64,000 nt of DNA from Synechococcus sp. JA-2-3B'a(2-13) (lineage in GTDB: Bacteria > Cyanobacteriota > Cyanobacteriia > Thermostichales > Thermostichaceae), in the NCBI RefSeq assembly GCF_000013225.1, contig NC_007776.1, positions 887,277 to 951,276 on the forward strand, written 5' to 3'. Each line of letters opens with the position of its first letter. Position 1 is the stretch's first letter. The notes under the pieces are model-generated. The model made no database searches. It was not told the origin of the DNA and saw only the letters and a program-made list of their open reading frames with translations. The position numbers were made by a program, and so were the translations under genes. Shown here piece after piece: positions 9,263-18,424 of this stretch.

Positions 9263-10486
9263 CTAGAAAATCCCGGAAATCGGTACAAACTCCACGTGAT
9301 CGGGAATGTTGGGGGCCACATGCAGGATTTGTTGGTTCAGATCCATCACCACAGCCGCTACGCTTTCGGTGCGATCCCAGACGGGCAGATGGGGATCCGG
9401 ATAGCGGCAGATGCAGTGGGGGGCATTCGTCCGGTCCTGTAGGATTTTTTGAAGAGTGACCGCCTCTAGGGTTCCGGTTTGAGCGCTCTGGCGAAGCAAA
9501 TGATAGGCCCGTTCTAGCCTTGTGGAGGATCCTGTGTGGGGGGGGCAGCCATCTTCTCGCAAGGCCGGATCCAGGAAATGATTGGTGTGGGCGAGGATCC
9601 CTCCTTGAGGGAGATGCAGGCCAATTCCTCGTGGACTGATTTCAAAGCTGGTCGCCTTAGCGGGCTGTAGGCCTGTCGCCTGTCCTGTAATACCGGCAAC
9701 GCTGACACAAGAGGAGGCGGTGTAGGGGTAGGATCCCACCCTCTCTACAGCCTGCTGCCACTCCTCGCACTCCAACAATAAGCGCAACAGCAGATGCACC
9801 GGCATTCCCTCGGTTTGCCCATCTAGGGTAGAGCGCAAGAGGTTGAGGGCCACGGCCAACCCTGCTCGGTTGAGGCCGATTTTGGCCAGGATCCCAGCTT
9901 CGGTCAGGGTGAGGTAGGCAGGGTGGTTATCGGAGCGAACGCACAACAGCACACAGGCCCTGCGCTGCTCCCCGATCCAATCCCAGGTTTGGGCCAAGTA
10001 GGTGTGGTGGGTGGAGGTAACCTGGGGCAAGGCCGCCAGGGTGGTGCATTCTCCCCCATCCGGGTTGGCTTGGGCTGGATCGATGAGATCAATCCCCTTG
10101 AATTCATGAGCAGGATCCGCTGGGTGCTGGGGCACCCCGTTTTGGAGATTGTGTTCCAGAGCAGCGGCGCAGTCGAGATGGGATCCACCGACAACCGATC
10201 TGGATAAAATCTCGGTGCGCAAATTGAGGGCCAGAATCTCGGCGAAACGAAAGCCACTCCCCGCGGCAATTCCTTGGATTTCTTCCAGCAGGTGGGGCAC
10301 GTGGCGCTCTAGCCAGGGCAGGGATCCCTCTGCTTGGGCCTGGGCCTGCTGCCAGGTGAGACCACAGCGGTGGGCAAATTGGCGGGCGTAACTAGCAATG
10401 CTGTGGCGAATGAGGGGAGCCGCCTGGGATCCATACTGTTGGCCTCGTTGTTGGGGATCCCCCTGCAGATGAAGAATGGGGAACAT
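9263..10486 (-). CDS. C45-family autoproteolytic acyltransferase/hydrolase
   Basis: A 407-residue member of the acyl-CoA:6-aminopenicillanate acyltransferase (peptidase C45) family of Ntn hydrolases. These are made as a precursor that cleaves itself before a cysteine. The likely nucleophile is Cys147 in GGECTTLAAL. Further family traits are the N-terminal GDPQQRGQQYG, AQTWDW, LTEAGILAKIGLNRAGLAVALN and LAHTNHF. The natural substrate is unknown; penicillin chemistry should not be assumed. It lies 21 bp downstream of a rhodanese gene on the same strand, so the two may be cotranscribed. Confidence 0.78.
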   Translation of the reverse strand: MFPILHLQGDPQQRGQQYGSQAAPLIRHSIASYARQFAHRCGLTWQQAQAQAEGSLPWLERHVPHLLEEIQGIAAGSGFRFAEILALNLRTEILSRSVVGGSHLDCAAALEHNLQNGVPQHPADPAHEFKGIDLIDPAQANPDGGECTTLAALPQVTSTHHTYLAQTWDWIGEQRRACVLLCVRSDNHPAYLTLTEAGILAKIGLNRAGLAVALNLLRSTLDGQTEGMPVHLLLRLLLECEEWQQAVERVGSYPYTASSCVSVAGITGQATGLQPAKATSFEISPRGIGLHLPQGGILAHTNHFLDPALREDGCPPHTGSSTRLERAYHLLRQSAQTGTLEAVTLQKILQDRTNAPHCICRYPDPHLPVWDRTESVAAVVMDLNQQILHVAPNIPDHVEFVPISGIF

Positions 10487-10507
10487 GGTGCTGGTTTGCC
10501 CGTGACC

Positions 10508-10861
10508 TCAATAGGTGGGCAGGGAGGGATCCACCTCACAAGCCCAAGCGTGAATGCCGCCGCTGATGTTATGAACCTGAGTGAACCCGTTGGCCTGTAG
10601 CCACCGGCTCATCTGAGCAGAGCGGAGGCCATGATGGCAGAGCACAAAAGTTGGCTGATCTGGATCCAGCTCTGTGAGGATCCGTTCCCTCCATTCCTCG
10701 TACCGGCTCAAGGGGTAGTTGCGAAAGCCCAGGGCATTTAAATTCACCAGCTCCAGCTCTGCCGGTTCCCGCACATCGATCAATTGCAGAGGGCCGGCCT
10801 CGGGATCCTGTAGGTATTGGGCCATCTGTTGTGGTGTAATGGAGCGGATGGAAGAGGACAT
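10508..10861 (-). CDS. Rhodanese-like domain protein
   Basis: A single-domain sulfurtransferase-like protein, 117 residues from the ATG at 10861. It has LQLIDVREPAELE at the front, the active-site loop CHHGLRS (Cys nucleophile) and the closing NISGGIHAWACEVD. Such proteins move sulfane sulfur or act in stress responses; the partner here is unknown. The C45-type gene follows closely on the same strand. An in-frame ATG 12 bases upstream is an alternative start. Confidence 0.85.
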   Translation of the reverse strand: MSSSIRSITPQQMAQYLQDPEAGPLQLIDVREPAELELVNLNALGFRNYPLSRYEEWRERILTELDPDQPTFVLCHHGLRSAQMSRWLQANGFTQVHNISGGIHAWACEVDPSLPTY

Positions 10862-10972
10862 CAATCGACTCAAGCCTACACGGATCCCCTCTCAAGATAC
10901 ACCGGCTCAATGGCTGCCCTGAGACTGCCTGCAAGGGTTAAGATGACACCCTGATTTGGGCTTAGCCTGGGT

Positions 10973-11086
10973 ATGGCTGTGCAACGCTTTTTGATCGACA
11001 CGGATACGGCGGGAGATGATGTTACCTCGCTGCTCTTTGGGCTGCTCTGGCCCAACAGCATCCTACAGGGCTGCCCGCCGGGGTGA
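10973..11086 (+). pseudogene. N-terminal stub of a nucleoside hydrolase
   Basis: Only 37 codons remain: MAVQRFLIDTDTAGDDVTSL, the conserved Asp-rich start of inosine-uridine preferring nucleoside hydrolases (DTDxxxDD binds Ca and ribose). Then comes unrelated sequence and a stop. The rest of the gene is missing, and the sequence runs straight into the C-terminal part of a BMP-type binding protein. A deletion joining two neighbouring nucleoside-use genes explains both halves. Confidence 0.7.
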
Positions 11087-11483
11087 GTTTCATTCGAGAT
11101 CCCTTTGCGGAAGTGCCCAAACCCGCCGATTATGCCAGCATCTGCAGCGGAGATACCCGTCCGCTGTTCTTTATCGGTGTGGATGCTAACCAAAACTACC
11201 TGGGGGATACCGATAACAACCCTGCCACCCTCAACCACGGTCTCACCTCGATGCTGAAGCGGGTGGATATGGCCACCTATGAAGTGATTCGCAGCGTGGT
11301 GGAAGGCAACTTTAAGGCAACTTTGTCGGCGGCATTCAAACCTTTGGCCTGGAGAACGAGGGTGTGGGCTATGCCCTGGATGAATACAACCAAGCCTTGC
11401 TCTCAGCGGATTTGGTGGCTGCTGTGGAAGCGGTGAAGCAGAACATTATCGCCGGAACCCTCGAAGTACCTGAAGAGCGCTAG
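11083..11483 (+). pseudogene. Frameshifted C-terminal part of a BMP-family substrate-binding protein
   Basis: The frame from 11083 reads GVDANQNYL and HGLTSMLKRVDMATYEVIRS, typical of the C-terminal lobe of BMP/Med nucleoside-binding lipoproteins of ABC importers. It then loses homology. The homology resumes in another frame as GGIQTFGLENEGVGYALDEY and runs to a stop at 11483. The break is an 11-bp tandem duplication (AAGGCAACTTT at 11303-11313 and 11314-11324); removing one copy restores the frame exactly. The N-terminal two thirds are also absent, so the gene is dead. Confidence 0.75.
11303..11324. repeat. 11-bp tandem duplication
   Basis: Two adjacent exact copies of AAGGCAACTTT. The length is not a multiple of three, and it is the frameshift in the BMP-type pseudogene. 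Confidence 0.9.
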
Positions 11484-11687
11484 ATTTTTGAGATTTTTGT
11501 TGCCGATTGATTGCGGATCCCTGGCGAAGCCTTGACTAAACAGAGGATCCATCAGAGGATGCTTTTGCTGAGGGCATTGGATCCCAGCTTGGCCATCTGT
11601 ACCTTGACCCCGTGGCAGTTGTTTGTTGCTCTTGTTTGTTGCTGTAACAACCTTAACCGCTAAGCGCTTGTAAGGGGCTTTCCACCT

Positions 11688-13259
11688 ATGCTTGGCCAAG
11701 TATCCAAATCTGGTTGGGGGATCTGTTCAGCCTTGCTGCCTCTGTTGGCGGGGGTTGCCCTCGGCTGTGGGGGTGGCGGCGGCAGTTCTCCACCTCTTCC
11801 TCCGCCAGGTGGCGGGCCCATCATCCTGAGAGTGGATCCGGCCAGTGGCCCCTTTACCAAACTGGCAGACGCAGTTGCAGAGGCGCAGCGACTTCAGACT
11901 GCCACAGCCGGCCTGGAGGTGCTGATCGAGATTTTGGGGACGGGCAGGGAAACTTTGCAAAGCAACCTGGCCCTGGATGGCGGCGATGGCACCAACGGCG
12001 GTCGCATTCGCATCACCAGCTCCACCGCCTATGAGATCCTGACCGGGCTCTTTGACGTGATTGTAGCCAGCCAAACCAGCCTGCAGGGGGTAGATGTGGT
12101 GCTGGGGGGTGGACGGGTGCAGGTGAACAACGGCACTTTTCAGCCGCGCAAGGTCACCCTCAACGACCCTCGCTCCAACATCTTGGTCAACGGCAATGCT
12201 GCGGTTCTAGAGGGAGCCTTGAACCAATTGGCCGAGATTTTGTGCCAGCAATTTTTGGATCCCTGTGTGCAGATCTCTGGGAATGGCCGGGTCAGCCGTG
12301 TCTCGCCGATTGTCAGTAAAACGGGTGGGGTGGGCATAGGCACTGTGCCGGGCAGCAGTCCCATCCTTGAAAACAACACAATTCTCCTGCAGGCTTTGGG
12401 GGCTTTGGCCGTTCGCTATGGTGACAACTCCGGCGGGATCTTCCGCAACAACCAAATCGAAGGGGATCCACCCACGGCTGGAGCCGGCTTGGTACTGCAG
12501 GCGCGGCAAGCAGGTACGAGTGGCACTACCGGGATTCAGCTGGATGGGGCAGGCTCAATTCCATCCATTCAATCCAACCGGATCGGCGTGGGCAGGATAG
12601 CCGGCAGTGTCGGCATTCGTATTTTGCAGGGAACCCAGGCCCGCACCATTTCCGGGAATACGTTCCTAGCTCGGGGCGAGGGCGTAGGAGTGGCAATTCA
12701 GGCGGCCCCCGGCACCCCAGATGCGGTAGTCGCAGCCTACCTGGCTGGCAATACTTTCCAAGGAAACTTTGCTCAGAGGGTCACTGGGGAACCTGCGCCC
12801 ATCCCAGCTCCTGCACCGACGCCGACGGAAACGCCCACGCCAACTCCTGCACCGACACCCTCTCCCACCCCCACACCTCCAGTATTGGGCACCGGCCCCA
12901 TTCAAGTTACCTTGAGTTGGAACACCATCGATGACCTTAACCTGTATGTTACGGATCCCACGAAGCAGACCGTGTTTTTTAACAACCGAATTGTCCCTTC
13001 TGGAGGACGGCTGGATGTGGATGCCAATGCCGACTGTGTTGCCGTAACCCAAAATGCTGTGGAGAATGTCTTTTGGGCTTCCACCCCGCCCTCAGGGCCA
13101 TACTTCATCGAGGTGAGATTGTTCCGGCGCTGCTCCCAATCAACTGCTCCCATTCCCTTTACCGTAACGGTTCGCAAGAGCGGAAACGTCGCGCAGACTT
13201 TTAGCGGCTTGGCCACATCCCCTGGCTTGGCGGGTAGGTTTACGTTTTCCTTCCCCTGA
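11688..13259 (+). CDS. Secreted beta-helix lipoprotein with DUF2135-like C-terminal domain
   Basis: A 523-residue predicted lipoprotein of unknown role. A signal peptide ends at Cys27 (AGVALGC), followed by Gly/Pro-rich sequence. Residues about 50-370 carry DUF1565/right-handed beta-helix features: Asn-rich turns such as ILENNTILLQ, IFRNNQIEGD and IPSIQSNRIG. A Pro-Thr-rich linker follows at about 375-400. The C-terminal 120 residues (VTLSWNTIDDLNLYVTDP, SGGRLDVDANADC, PSGPYFIEV) resemble the DUF2135/YfaP surface domain. It may bind polysaccharide or act at the cell surface, which is inferred from fold only. No operon partners are evident. Confidence 0.7.
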   Translation: MLGQVSKSGWGICSALLPLLAGVALGCGGGGGSSPPLPPPGGGPIILRVDPASGPFTKLADAVAEAQRLQTATAGLEVLIEILGTGRETLQSNLALDGGDGTNGGRIRITSSTAYEILTGLFDVIVASQTSLQGVDVVLGGGRVQVNNGTFQPRKVTLNDPRSNILVNGNAAVLEGALNQLAEILCQQFLDPCVQISGNGRVSRVSPIVSKTGGVGIGTVPGSSPILENNTILLQALGALAVRYGDNSGGIFRNNQIEGDPPTAGAGLVLQARQAGTSGTTGIQLDGAGSIPSIQSNRIGVGRIAGSVGIRILQGTQARTISGNTFLARGEGVGVAIQAAPGTPDAVVAAYLAGNTFQGNFAQRVTGEPAPIPAPAPTPTETPTPTPAPTPSPTPTPPVLGTGPIQVTLSWNTIDDLNLYVTDPTKQTVFFNNRIVPSGGRLDVDANADCVAVTQNAVENVFWASTPPSGPYFIEVRLFRRCSQSTAPIPFTVTVRKSGNVAQTFSGLATSPGLAGRFTFSFP

Positions 13260-13592
13260 AGTTAGCCAAGGCTGGCAGCCATCTGCCCTGCCCACGTATG
13301 GCCATTTTGGTTCAGACTAGGACACCACACCTATACTCATACTCAGATCTTTGATTGCAGATCGCAGGGTTCAGAAGACCTTATTTCTGCGCCCCAGGCA
13401 TCTCCTTCCCACTAAGGACAGCTCCAACTTCGCGGCCTCGACGCTTTTTCTGGCCATCACCTTGCGGCAGGGGGCGATGCTGGAAGGCAGTCCCACAAGT
13501 TCAAACAGTCACATCCCCTGGGAAAGGGGCTAGGGGTGGCGGACAGCGGCGCGGAGCGCTTTGCGTCAGCATGAGTGCGGGAGTATGTCACG
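13260..13592. other. Intergenic, no gene seen
   Basis: This 333-bp spacer separates the convergent lipoprotein and ndhI genes. It contains a degenerate GC-rich stretch around 13,545-13,575 with words like those of the dispersed repeats (GCGGAGC, GCGTCAGC). I see no conserved coding segment. Confidence 0.4.
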
Positions 13593-14225
13593 CTATTCCG
13601 CAGCAGCCTTGGCTGCTTTCGCTTCGGCTTCCTTAGCAGCTTTGGCCGCTCTCATTTCCGCCAGAATCTCCTCCGGTCGTTTGCCAGCCCGCTGGGATCC
13701 AGCAGGTAAGTCGTGGGGATCGATTACCCCTTTGGGCAGATAGGCAAATTCTCGCAAGGGGGTCACCATCGGGTCTTCGGTAACTTTAGAGGGCAGACGG
13801 CCCATCGCCACTTGGTGGTAGTTGAGGTCATGGCGGTCGTAAGTAGCCAACTCATAATCCTCGGTTACCGAGAGACAATTGGTGGGGCAAAACTCCACAC
13901 AATTGGCACAGAAAATGCACACCCCAAAATCAATGCTGTAGCTGTAGAGCTCCTTTTTCTTCAGCTCTGGGTTGTAGGCCCAATCCACCACTGGCAGATC
14001 AATGGGGCAAACCCGAACGCAGATCTCGCAGGCAATACACTTATCAAACTCGAAGTGGATGCGTCCCCGAAAGCGCTCAGAGGGGATCAGCTTTTCGAAG
14101 GGGTATTGCACGGTTACCGGGCGCCGGCCCATGTGGTCGAAGACAACCCCCATCCCTTGGCCGATGTACTTGGCGGCTCGGAAGGCATCGCCCACATATT
14201 CTTTGACACGCTTGAGAAACGTCAT
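13593..14225 (-). CDS. ndhI: NDH-1 subunit I, ferredoxin-type
   Basis: NdhI carries two [4Fe-4S] clusters in the hydrophilic arm of the photosynthetic NDH-1 complex, which takes electrons from ferredoxin to plastoquinone. Both motifs are visible: [12 protein letters not shown] and [12 protein letters not shown]. The product is 210 residues. It has an Ala/Glu/Lys-rich C-terminal tail of about 30 residues after [10 protein letters not shown], typical of cyanobacterial NdhI in length but low in complexity. It is the last gene of the ndhH-orf-ndhA-ndhI cluster; ndhG and ndhE, which often follow, are not in this window. Confidence 0.96.
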   Translation of the reverse strand: MTFLKRVKEYVGDAFRAAKYIGQGMGVVFDHMGRRPVTVQYPFEKLIPSERFRGRIHFEFDKCIACEICVRVCPIDLPVVDWAYNPELKKKELYSYSIDFGVCIFCANCVEFCPTNCLSVTEDYELATYDRHDLNYHQVAMGRLPSKVTEDPMVTPLREFAYLPKGVIDPHDLPAGSQRAGKRPEEILAEMRAAKAAKEAEAKAAKAAAE

Positions 14226-14263
14226 GACCTATGTTCTCCCTCTCTGGCCTCTTTACTTCTCAT

Positions 14264-15385
14264 TCAACCCCCAAAAAAGGTGGGGAAGGCGAGCTTTAGG
14301 GCTGCCGTCAGCAGCAAGTTAACAAAGGATACGGGCAGCAAAAACTTCCACCCCAAGTCCAGCAGTTGGTCAATGCGCACCCGCGGCAAGGTCCAGCGCA
14401 GCAGGATGGCCAAGAAGATGAAGATAAAAGCTTTGACCATCGTCATGACAATGCCTAAGGCCGCCGCGCCGATCTGCAAGAAAGGGTTATCCAAAGGAAT
14501 CCCGGCAAGTGCAGCAATCGTTTCCACCGGCACCACAAACGACCAACCCCCCAAGTACAGCACTGCCGCAATCAGAGAAGCCAGCAGCAAGTTGGCGTAG
14601 GATCCCAGATAAAAGAGGGCAAACTTCATGCCGGAGTACTCCGTTTGGTAACCGGCTACCAGCTCTTCTTCTGCTTCCGGCAAGTCGAACGGGATCCGCT
14701 CCGTTTCCGCCAGAGCCGAGATCAAGAAAATCACAAAGCCAATGGGCTGCCGCCAGACGTTCCAGCTCAAGATGCCCAGGCCACTCTGCTGTTCGACGAT
14801 CCCCACCGTGTCCAGACCGTTGCTCATCAACACCACGGCCAACACCGACAGGGCCAGCGGCAGTTCGTAGCTGATCGATTGAGCTGCCGCTCGTAGCCCA
14901 CCCAGCAAGGAGTACTTGTTATTGGAACCGTAGCCCGACATTAACAAACCGATGGGTTGCACGCTGGAGATGGCGATCAGGAAGAACACGCCAATGGCAA
15001 TGTTAGAGATCAATAGGTTCTGGCCAAAGGGAACCACCAGGTAGCACAAAAAGACGGGCAGGAAAACCAATATCGGCCCCAGCGTAAACAAGACTGGGTC
15101 GGCCAAGATGGGCAGAACATCTTCTTTGGTCAGCAGCTTGATGCCATCGGCAATCGGGATCAGCACCCCCTGAGGGCCGGCCATGTTGGGGCCAATCCGC
15201 TGTTGGGCTGCTGCCGAGATTTTTCGCTCCAGCCAAGTCATGACCATCACCCCCAAGGTGGCGGCGATGATCAGCAGCAACATGGGCAGGGGCATCCAGA
15301 GGGCATGGGCTGCACCTGCTCCCAAGCCTAGGTTCTGTAGGGCAGTCTCGAAGCCAAGTTGTAGGTCGATACCAGCGTTTGTCAT
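14264..15385 (-). CDS. ndhA: NDH-1 subunit 1 (NdhA)
   Basis: A membrane subunit of the NDH-1 complex at the junction with the peripheral arm, forming part of the quinone channel. The 373-residue protein has about eight hydrophobic helices. It carries the family blocks [35 protein letters not shown] and the C-terminal [19 protein letters not shown]. It lies 38 bp upstream of ndhI on the same strand, and a small membrane protein gene precedes it. Confidence 0.97.
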
Positions 15386-15441
15386 GGGGGTGAGTAGCTC
15401 CCTAGAGATGGCGGGTTGGGTAGGGTTTGGGATCCCTGTAG

Positions 15442-15645
15442 CTAGGTCTTGCCGTTGGGATCCGATTGGGGGGGACGGTTGCGGCGGCGTAGCTCCTGCT
15501 GGATGATGGCCTGAAGGCGAGCATCAGATAGCTCTTCCGCGCGGCGGCGCCTTTCCTCTTGGTACTTAGCCCATTGCTTGGGGCCGATAACCGCAGCAAT
15601 GACAGACACAATCAACAGCGGCAGAACCAAGATCGCCCAGGCCAT
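15442..15645 (-). CDS. Small single-helix membrane protein inside the ndh cluster
   Basis: I do not recognise this 67-residue protein. It has one N-terminal helix ([20 protein letters not shown]) followed by a highly charged helix rich in Glu and Arg ([13 protein letters not shown]) and a polar tail. It starts 29 bp after ndhH ends and ends 56 bp before ndhA begins, so it is almost surely cotranscribed with them. Position and shape suggest a small NDH-1-linked or membrane-tethered protein, but this is only inferred. Confidence 0.6.
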
Positions 15646-15674
15646 TGCCTTTGTCCTCGCTTTCCGTAAGTATC

Positions 15675-16865
15675 TTAGCGATCCACCTCGCCCATGATGA
15701 TGTCAATGCTGCCGAGGATGGCGATCATGTCGGCTACCTTCATGCCGCGAATCAACTGAGGCAGTACCTGCAAATTGACAAAGCCGGGGGGGCGGATCTT
15801 CCAGCGCCACGGGCAGACGTTGTCGTCTCCCACGATGTAAATGCCCAGCTCTCCTTTGGCGCTCTCCACCCGCACGTAGGCTTCCCCTTTGGGGATCTTG
15901 AAATTGGCGGAAGGCTTTTTGCTGATGAACTGGTAGTCCCCTTTGTTCCACTCCGACTTCGGCCCCTCCAGCATGCGCTTGGCTTCTAGGTTTTCAAAGG
16001 GGCCGCCCGGCAGAGCCTTCACCGCTTGCTGCACGATCTTGCAGGACTCCCGCATCTCTTTCATGCGCACCCGATAGCGGGCCAGGCAATCCCCTTCGGG
16101 GTAAACGGCCACCTCCCAGTCGAAGTCGTCGTAGCACTCGTAGTGATCCACTTTGCGCAGATCCCAGTTGACGCCGCAGGCCCGCAACATGGGACCCGAC
16201 AGACCCCAGTTGATGGCGTCTTGCTTGGAGATGGCTCCCACCCCTTCCAGCCGCCGGCGGAAAATCGGGTTGTCGGTAACCAGCCGCTCGTATTCATCCA
16301 CTTTGGGCAAGAAATACTCGCAAAAGTCTAGGCATTTTTCCGTCCAGCCGTAGGGCAAGTCCACCGCCACGCCGCCCACCCGGAAATAGTTGTTGTTGAT
16401 CAAGCGCATGCCGGTGACGGCTTCAAACAAGTCTAGGATCCACTCCCGCTCCCGCATGGCGTAGAGGAAGGGGGTTTGGGCGCCCAAATCCGCCAAGAAG
16501 GGACCAAACCAAAGCAGGTGGTTGGTGATGCGGGTCAGCTCCAACATGATCACCCGTAGGTAGCTTGCCCGTCTGGGCACGCTGATCCCGGCCAGTTTCT
16601 CAACGGCATTGACGGTAATGGCCTCGTTAAACATGCCGGCCCCGTAGTCCCAACGGGAGACGTAGGGCAGGTATTGCACCACCGTGCGGTTTTCGGCGAT
16701 TTTCTCCATGCCGCGGTGCAAGTAGCCGATCACCGGTTCGCAATCGACGATGTTTTCGCCATCTAGGGTGACCAGCAAACGCAAAACCCCATGCATAGAG
16801 GGATGGTGCGGCCCAAAGTTGAGCAACATCCGGTCGGTACGGGTCTCGATCATGGGCATGGGCAT
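15675..16865 (-). CDS. ndhH: NDH-1 subunit H
   Basis: NdhH, the 49-kDa-type subunit, forms the quinone pocket of the peripheral arm. The blocks [38 protein letters not shown], and the ending [22 protein letters not shown] (conserved in the family) are all present. I start it at the ATG at 16865 ([10 protein letters not shown]), which has GGAGG nine bases upstream and gives 396 residues, the usual length; the open frame continues to 16967 without conserved sequence. It heads the cluster with the small membrane protein, ndhA and ndhI. Confidence 0.96.
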   Translation of the reverse strand: MPMPMIETRTDRMLLNFGPHHPSMHGVLRLLVTLDGENIVDCEPVIGYLHRGMEKIAENRTVVQYLPYVSRWDYGAGMFNEAITVNAVEKLAGISVPRRASYLRVIMLELTRITNHLLWFGPFLADLGAQTPFLYAMREREWILDLFEAVTGMRLINNNYFRVGGVAVDLPYGWTEKCLDFCEYFLPKVDEYERLVTDNPIFRRRLEGVGAISKQDAINWGLSGPMLRACGVNWDLRKVDHYECYDDFDWEVAVYPEGDCLARYRVRMKEMRESCKIVQQAVKALPGGPFENLEAKRMLEGPKSEWNKGDYQFISKKPSANFKIPKGEAYVRVESAKGELGIYIVGDDNVCPWRWKIRPPGFVNLQVLPQLIRGMKVADMIAILGSIDIIMGEVDR

Positions 16866-17028
16866 AGCCGCCGCCTCCGCAACTGAAGAATGTTCATGGT
16901 CTGCAACATTTGCAGTATAGCGGTTTTCTTCTGCCTTCTCGGGATCCCATGCCATCAGGGATCCCAATCCTCGATATTGAAAGTCTCCAGGGGAACTCAG
17001 CTAGAGTGAGAAAAAAGGAGGGAGGCCG

Positions 17029-17352
17029 ATGGCTGTATCCCGTTCACCCTCGAATGGCTCATCCCGACGAGAGCAGCAACATCCGCAATATGCCACCGAC
17101 CGAGCTGCGCTCGATGAGCTGATGGTGCAGGCTCAGGAGAGGCCCCTCTCCGAGTGGGTGCTGGCGGAAGTCGCCCGTTTGCGCATCCGTTACCACGGCT
17201 TCCCCGGCGCCTGGGATCTGCAGCGGGATTTGGATCAAATCCTGGAACAGTGGGGCCTGAGCGAAGAAGAGCTGTTCGCCCGGACTCGCCAGATCCATGC
17301 CCGCGGCCAGGTGTACGACCGCAGCTTTAGCACGCGAGACGACTGGGCCTAG
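17029..17352 (+). CDS. DUF3288 family protein
   Basis: A cyanobacteria-restricted protein of unknown function, 107 residues, soluble. The family core is clear: QQHPQYATDRAALDELM, then LAEVARLRIRYHGFPGAWDL and WGLSEEELFARTRQIHARGQ, ending in DDWA. It is divergent from ndhH. No enzymatic motif is visible. Confidence 0.8.
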   Translation: MAVSRSPSNGSSRREQQHPQYATDRAALDELMVQAQERPLSEWVLAEVARLRIRYHGFPGAWDLQRDLDQILEQWGLSEEELFARTRQIHARGQVYDRSFSTRDDWA

Positions 17353-17409
17353 TGGAGGGTTTGGGTCGGGATCCCTTACCCCCCTGAGAGAGGGGAGTTT
17401 GCCGGTTGT

Positions 17410-17991
17410 TCATGAGACGTGAAGCTGCTCGGCAAAGATGGGATCCAAAGGCACATCTAGGGCGGCAATCACCTTAGTCCAGAAGTTCATAAAGCCAATC
17501 CAAGCCGATAGCTCCACCAGATCTTCATCTGACCAAATGGCTTTTAGCTGGGCAAAGAAGCTATCGGTCACCACCATGCTGGGCACGGTCATCCGCTCAG
17601 CGTACTCGATGGCCAGCTTTTCCGCCTCGGTGTAGAGGGTGCTGGTGCGGGCCTGGGCCACCGCCGCAATTTTGGCAGGGGAGGCGCCGTACTTTTGCGC
17701 CTGCAGGGTGTGGTAGGGAAGGCAGTAGTGGCGGCAGCCGTTGATTTGGGCAATGCGGATGCTGACCAGCTCCTTCAGCTCTTCAGGCAAGTTGGGGTTT
17801 TGGGTGTGCAGCGCCCCGTAGAGGTTCATCACGGCTCGCATCATTTGGGGCTTGTGGGCCATCACCTGCAGGGGGTTGAGGGCGGTGCCGTAGGTTTTTT
17901 CCAGGCTTTCGTAAACCTTTTGCAGTTGCTTATCGGCTTTCTCTGGGGTAACAGGAGGGATCCGCATGGACAGTCTGTAAAATTGCAGCAT
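17410..17991 (-). CDS. Carboxymuconolactone decarboxylase/AhpD-like protein
   Basis: A 193-residue helical protein of the CMD/AhpD superfamily, which holds peroxidase-linked thiol reductases and decarboxylases. The signature is VSIRIAQINGCRHYCLPYHT. The two cysteines are separated by three residues (CRHYC), whereas AhpD-type redox centres are CxxC; the distal His is kept. The rest (TPEKADKQLQKVYESLEKTYG, WIGFMNFWTKV) fits the peroxidase-related subgroup. Whether it is redox active is uncertain because of the spacing. ATG at 17991 is used; another at 17967 is possible. Confidence 0.72.
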   Translation of the reverse strand: MLQFYRLSMRIPPVTPEKADKQLQKVYESLEKTYGTALNPLQVMAHKPQMMRAVMNLYGALHTQNPNLPEELKELVSIRIAQINGCRHYCLPYHTLQAQKYGASPAKIAAVAQARTSTLYTEAEKLAIEYAERMTVPSMVVTDSFFAQLKAIWSDEDLVELSAWIGFMNFWTKVIAALDVPLDPIFAEQLHVS

Positions 17992-18110
17992 TCTCGACTT
18001 TAGCGCGTCTGGGGGATCCGCCCAAGCCTGAGGGGCGCTTCACGGTCTGGGGGAGGGATCCCTTCTCCGCCTGAAACCAGGCACCTGCCTCCCTTCTTAC
18101 TTGTCAAGGG

Positions 18111-18365
18111 TCAAGGATTGCCCAAGGATTGCTCAACGGCTTCCACCTGCTGCTGGGTGGCGGTAGCCCCTTGGTTGAGGGTTTGCTGGATCTGTTCCCG
18201 AGATTGGTAAATCTGCAGCGGCCCACCTTGAGGGATCCCTTGCTGGGCAGCTTCTGGGCTGGCTTGCTCTGGTCTCGGCTCCGAACTCAGCGGGTTGCGA
18301 TAGAGGCGGTTAACCAGCAAAAATCCCACCAGCACCACAGCAGTTGCCACCAAAAGCCGAACCAT
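18111..18365 (-). CDS. Small membrane-anchored hypothetical protein
   Basis: An 84-residue product with one N-terminal helix ([20 protein letters not shown]) and a soluble Gln/Glu-rich tail with a short helical region ([20 protein letters not shown]). I recognise no family. It is divergent from ureG, whose start is 59 bp away. A start seven codons upstream is possible. Confidence 0.5.
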   Translation of the reverse strand: MVRLLVATAVVLVGFLLVNRLYRNPLSSEPRPEQASPEAAQQGIPQGGPLQIYQSREQIQQTLNQGATATQQQVEAVEQSLGNP

Positions 18366-18424
18366 ACTCGGATCCCTTGCAAGCATCTGGTTCTAGAATG
18401 CCCAAAAAGAGGAGCAGGTATCCG

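Noticed and set aside
9263-10486. Naming the C45 protein a penicillin acyltransferase
   Set aside because: Family membership is visible, but most members have other or unknown substrates; nothing here points to beta-lactams.
13713-14600. Antisense frame across ndhI and ndhA
   Set aside because: It spans two well-supported genes and their spacer on the other strand; composition is of shadow type.
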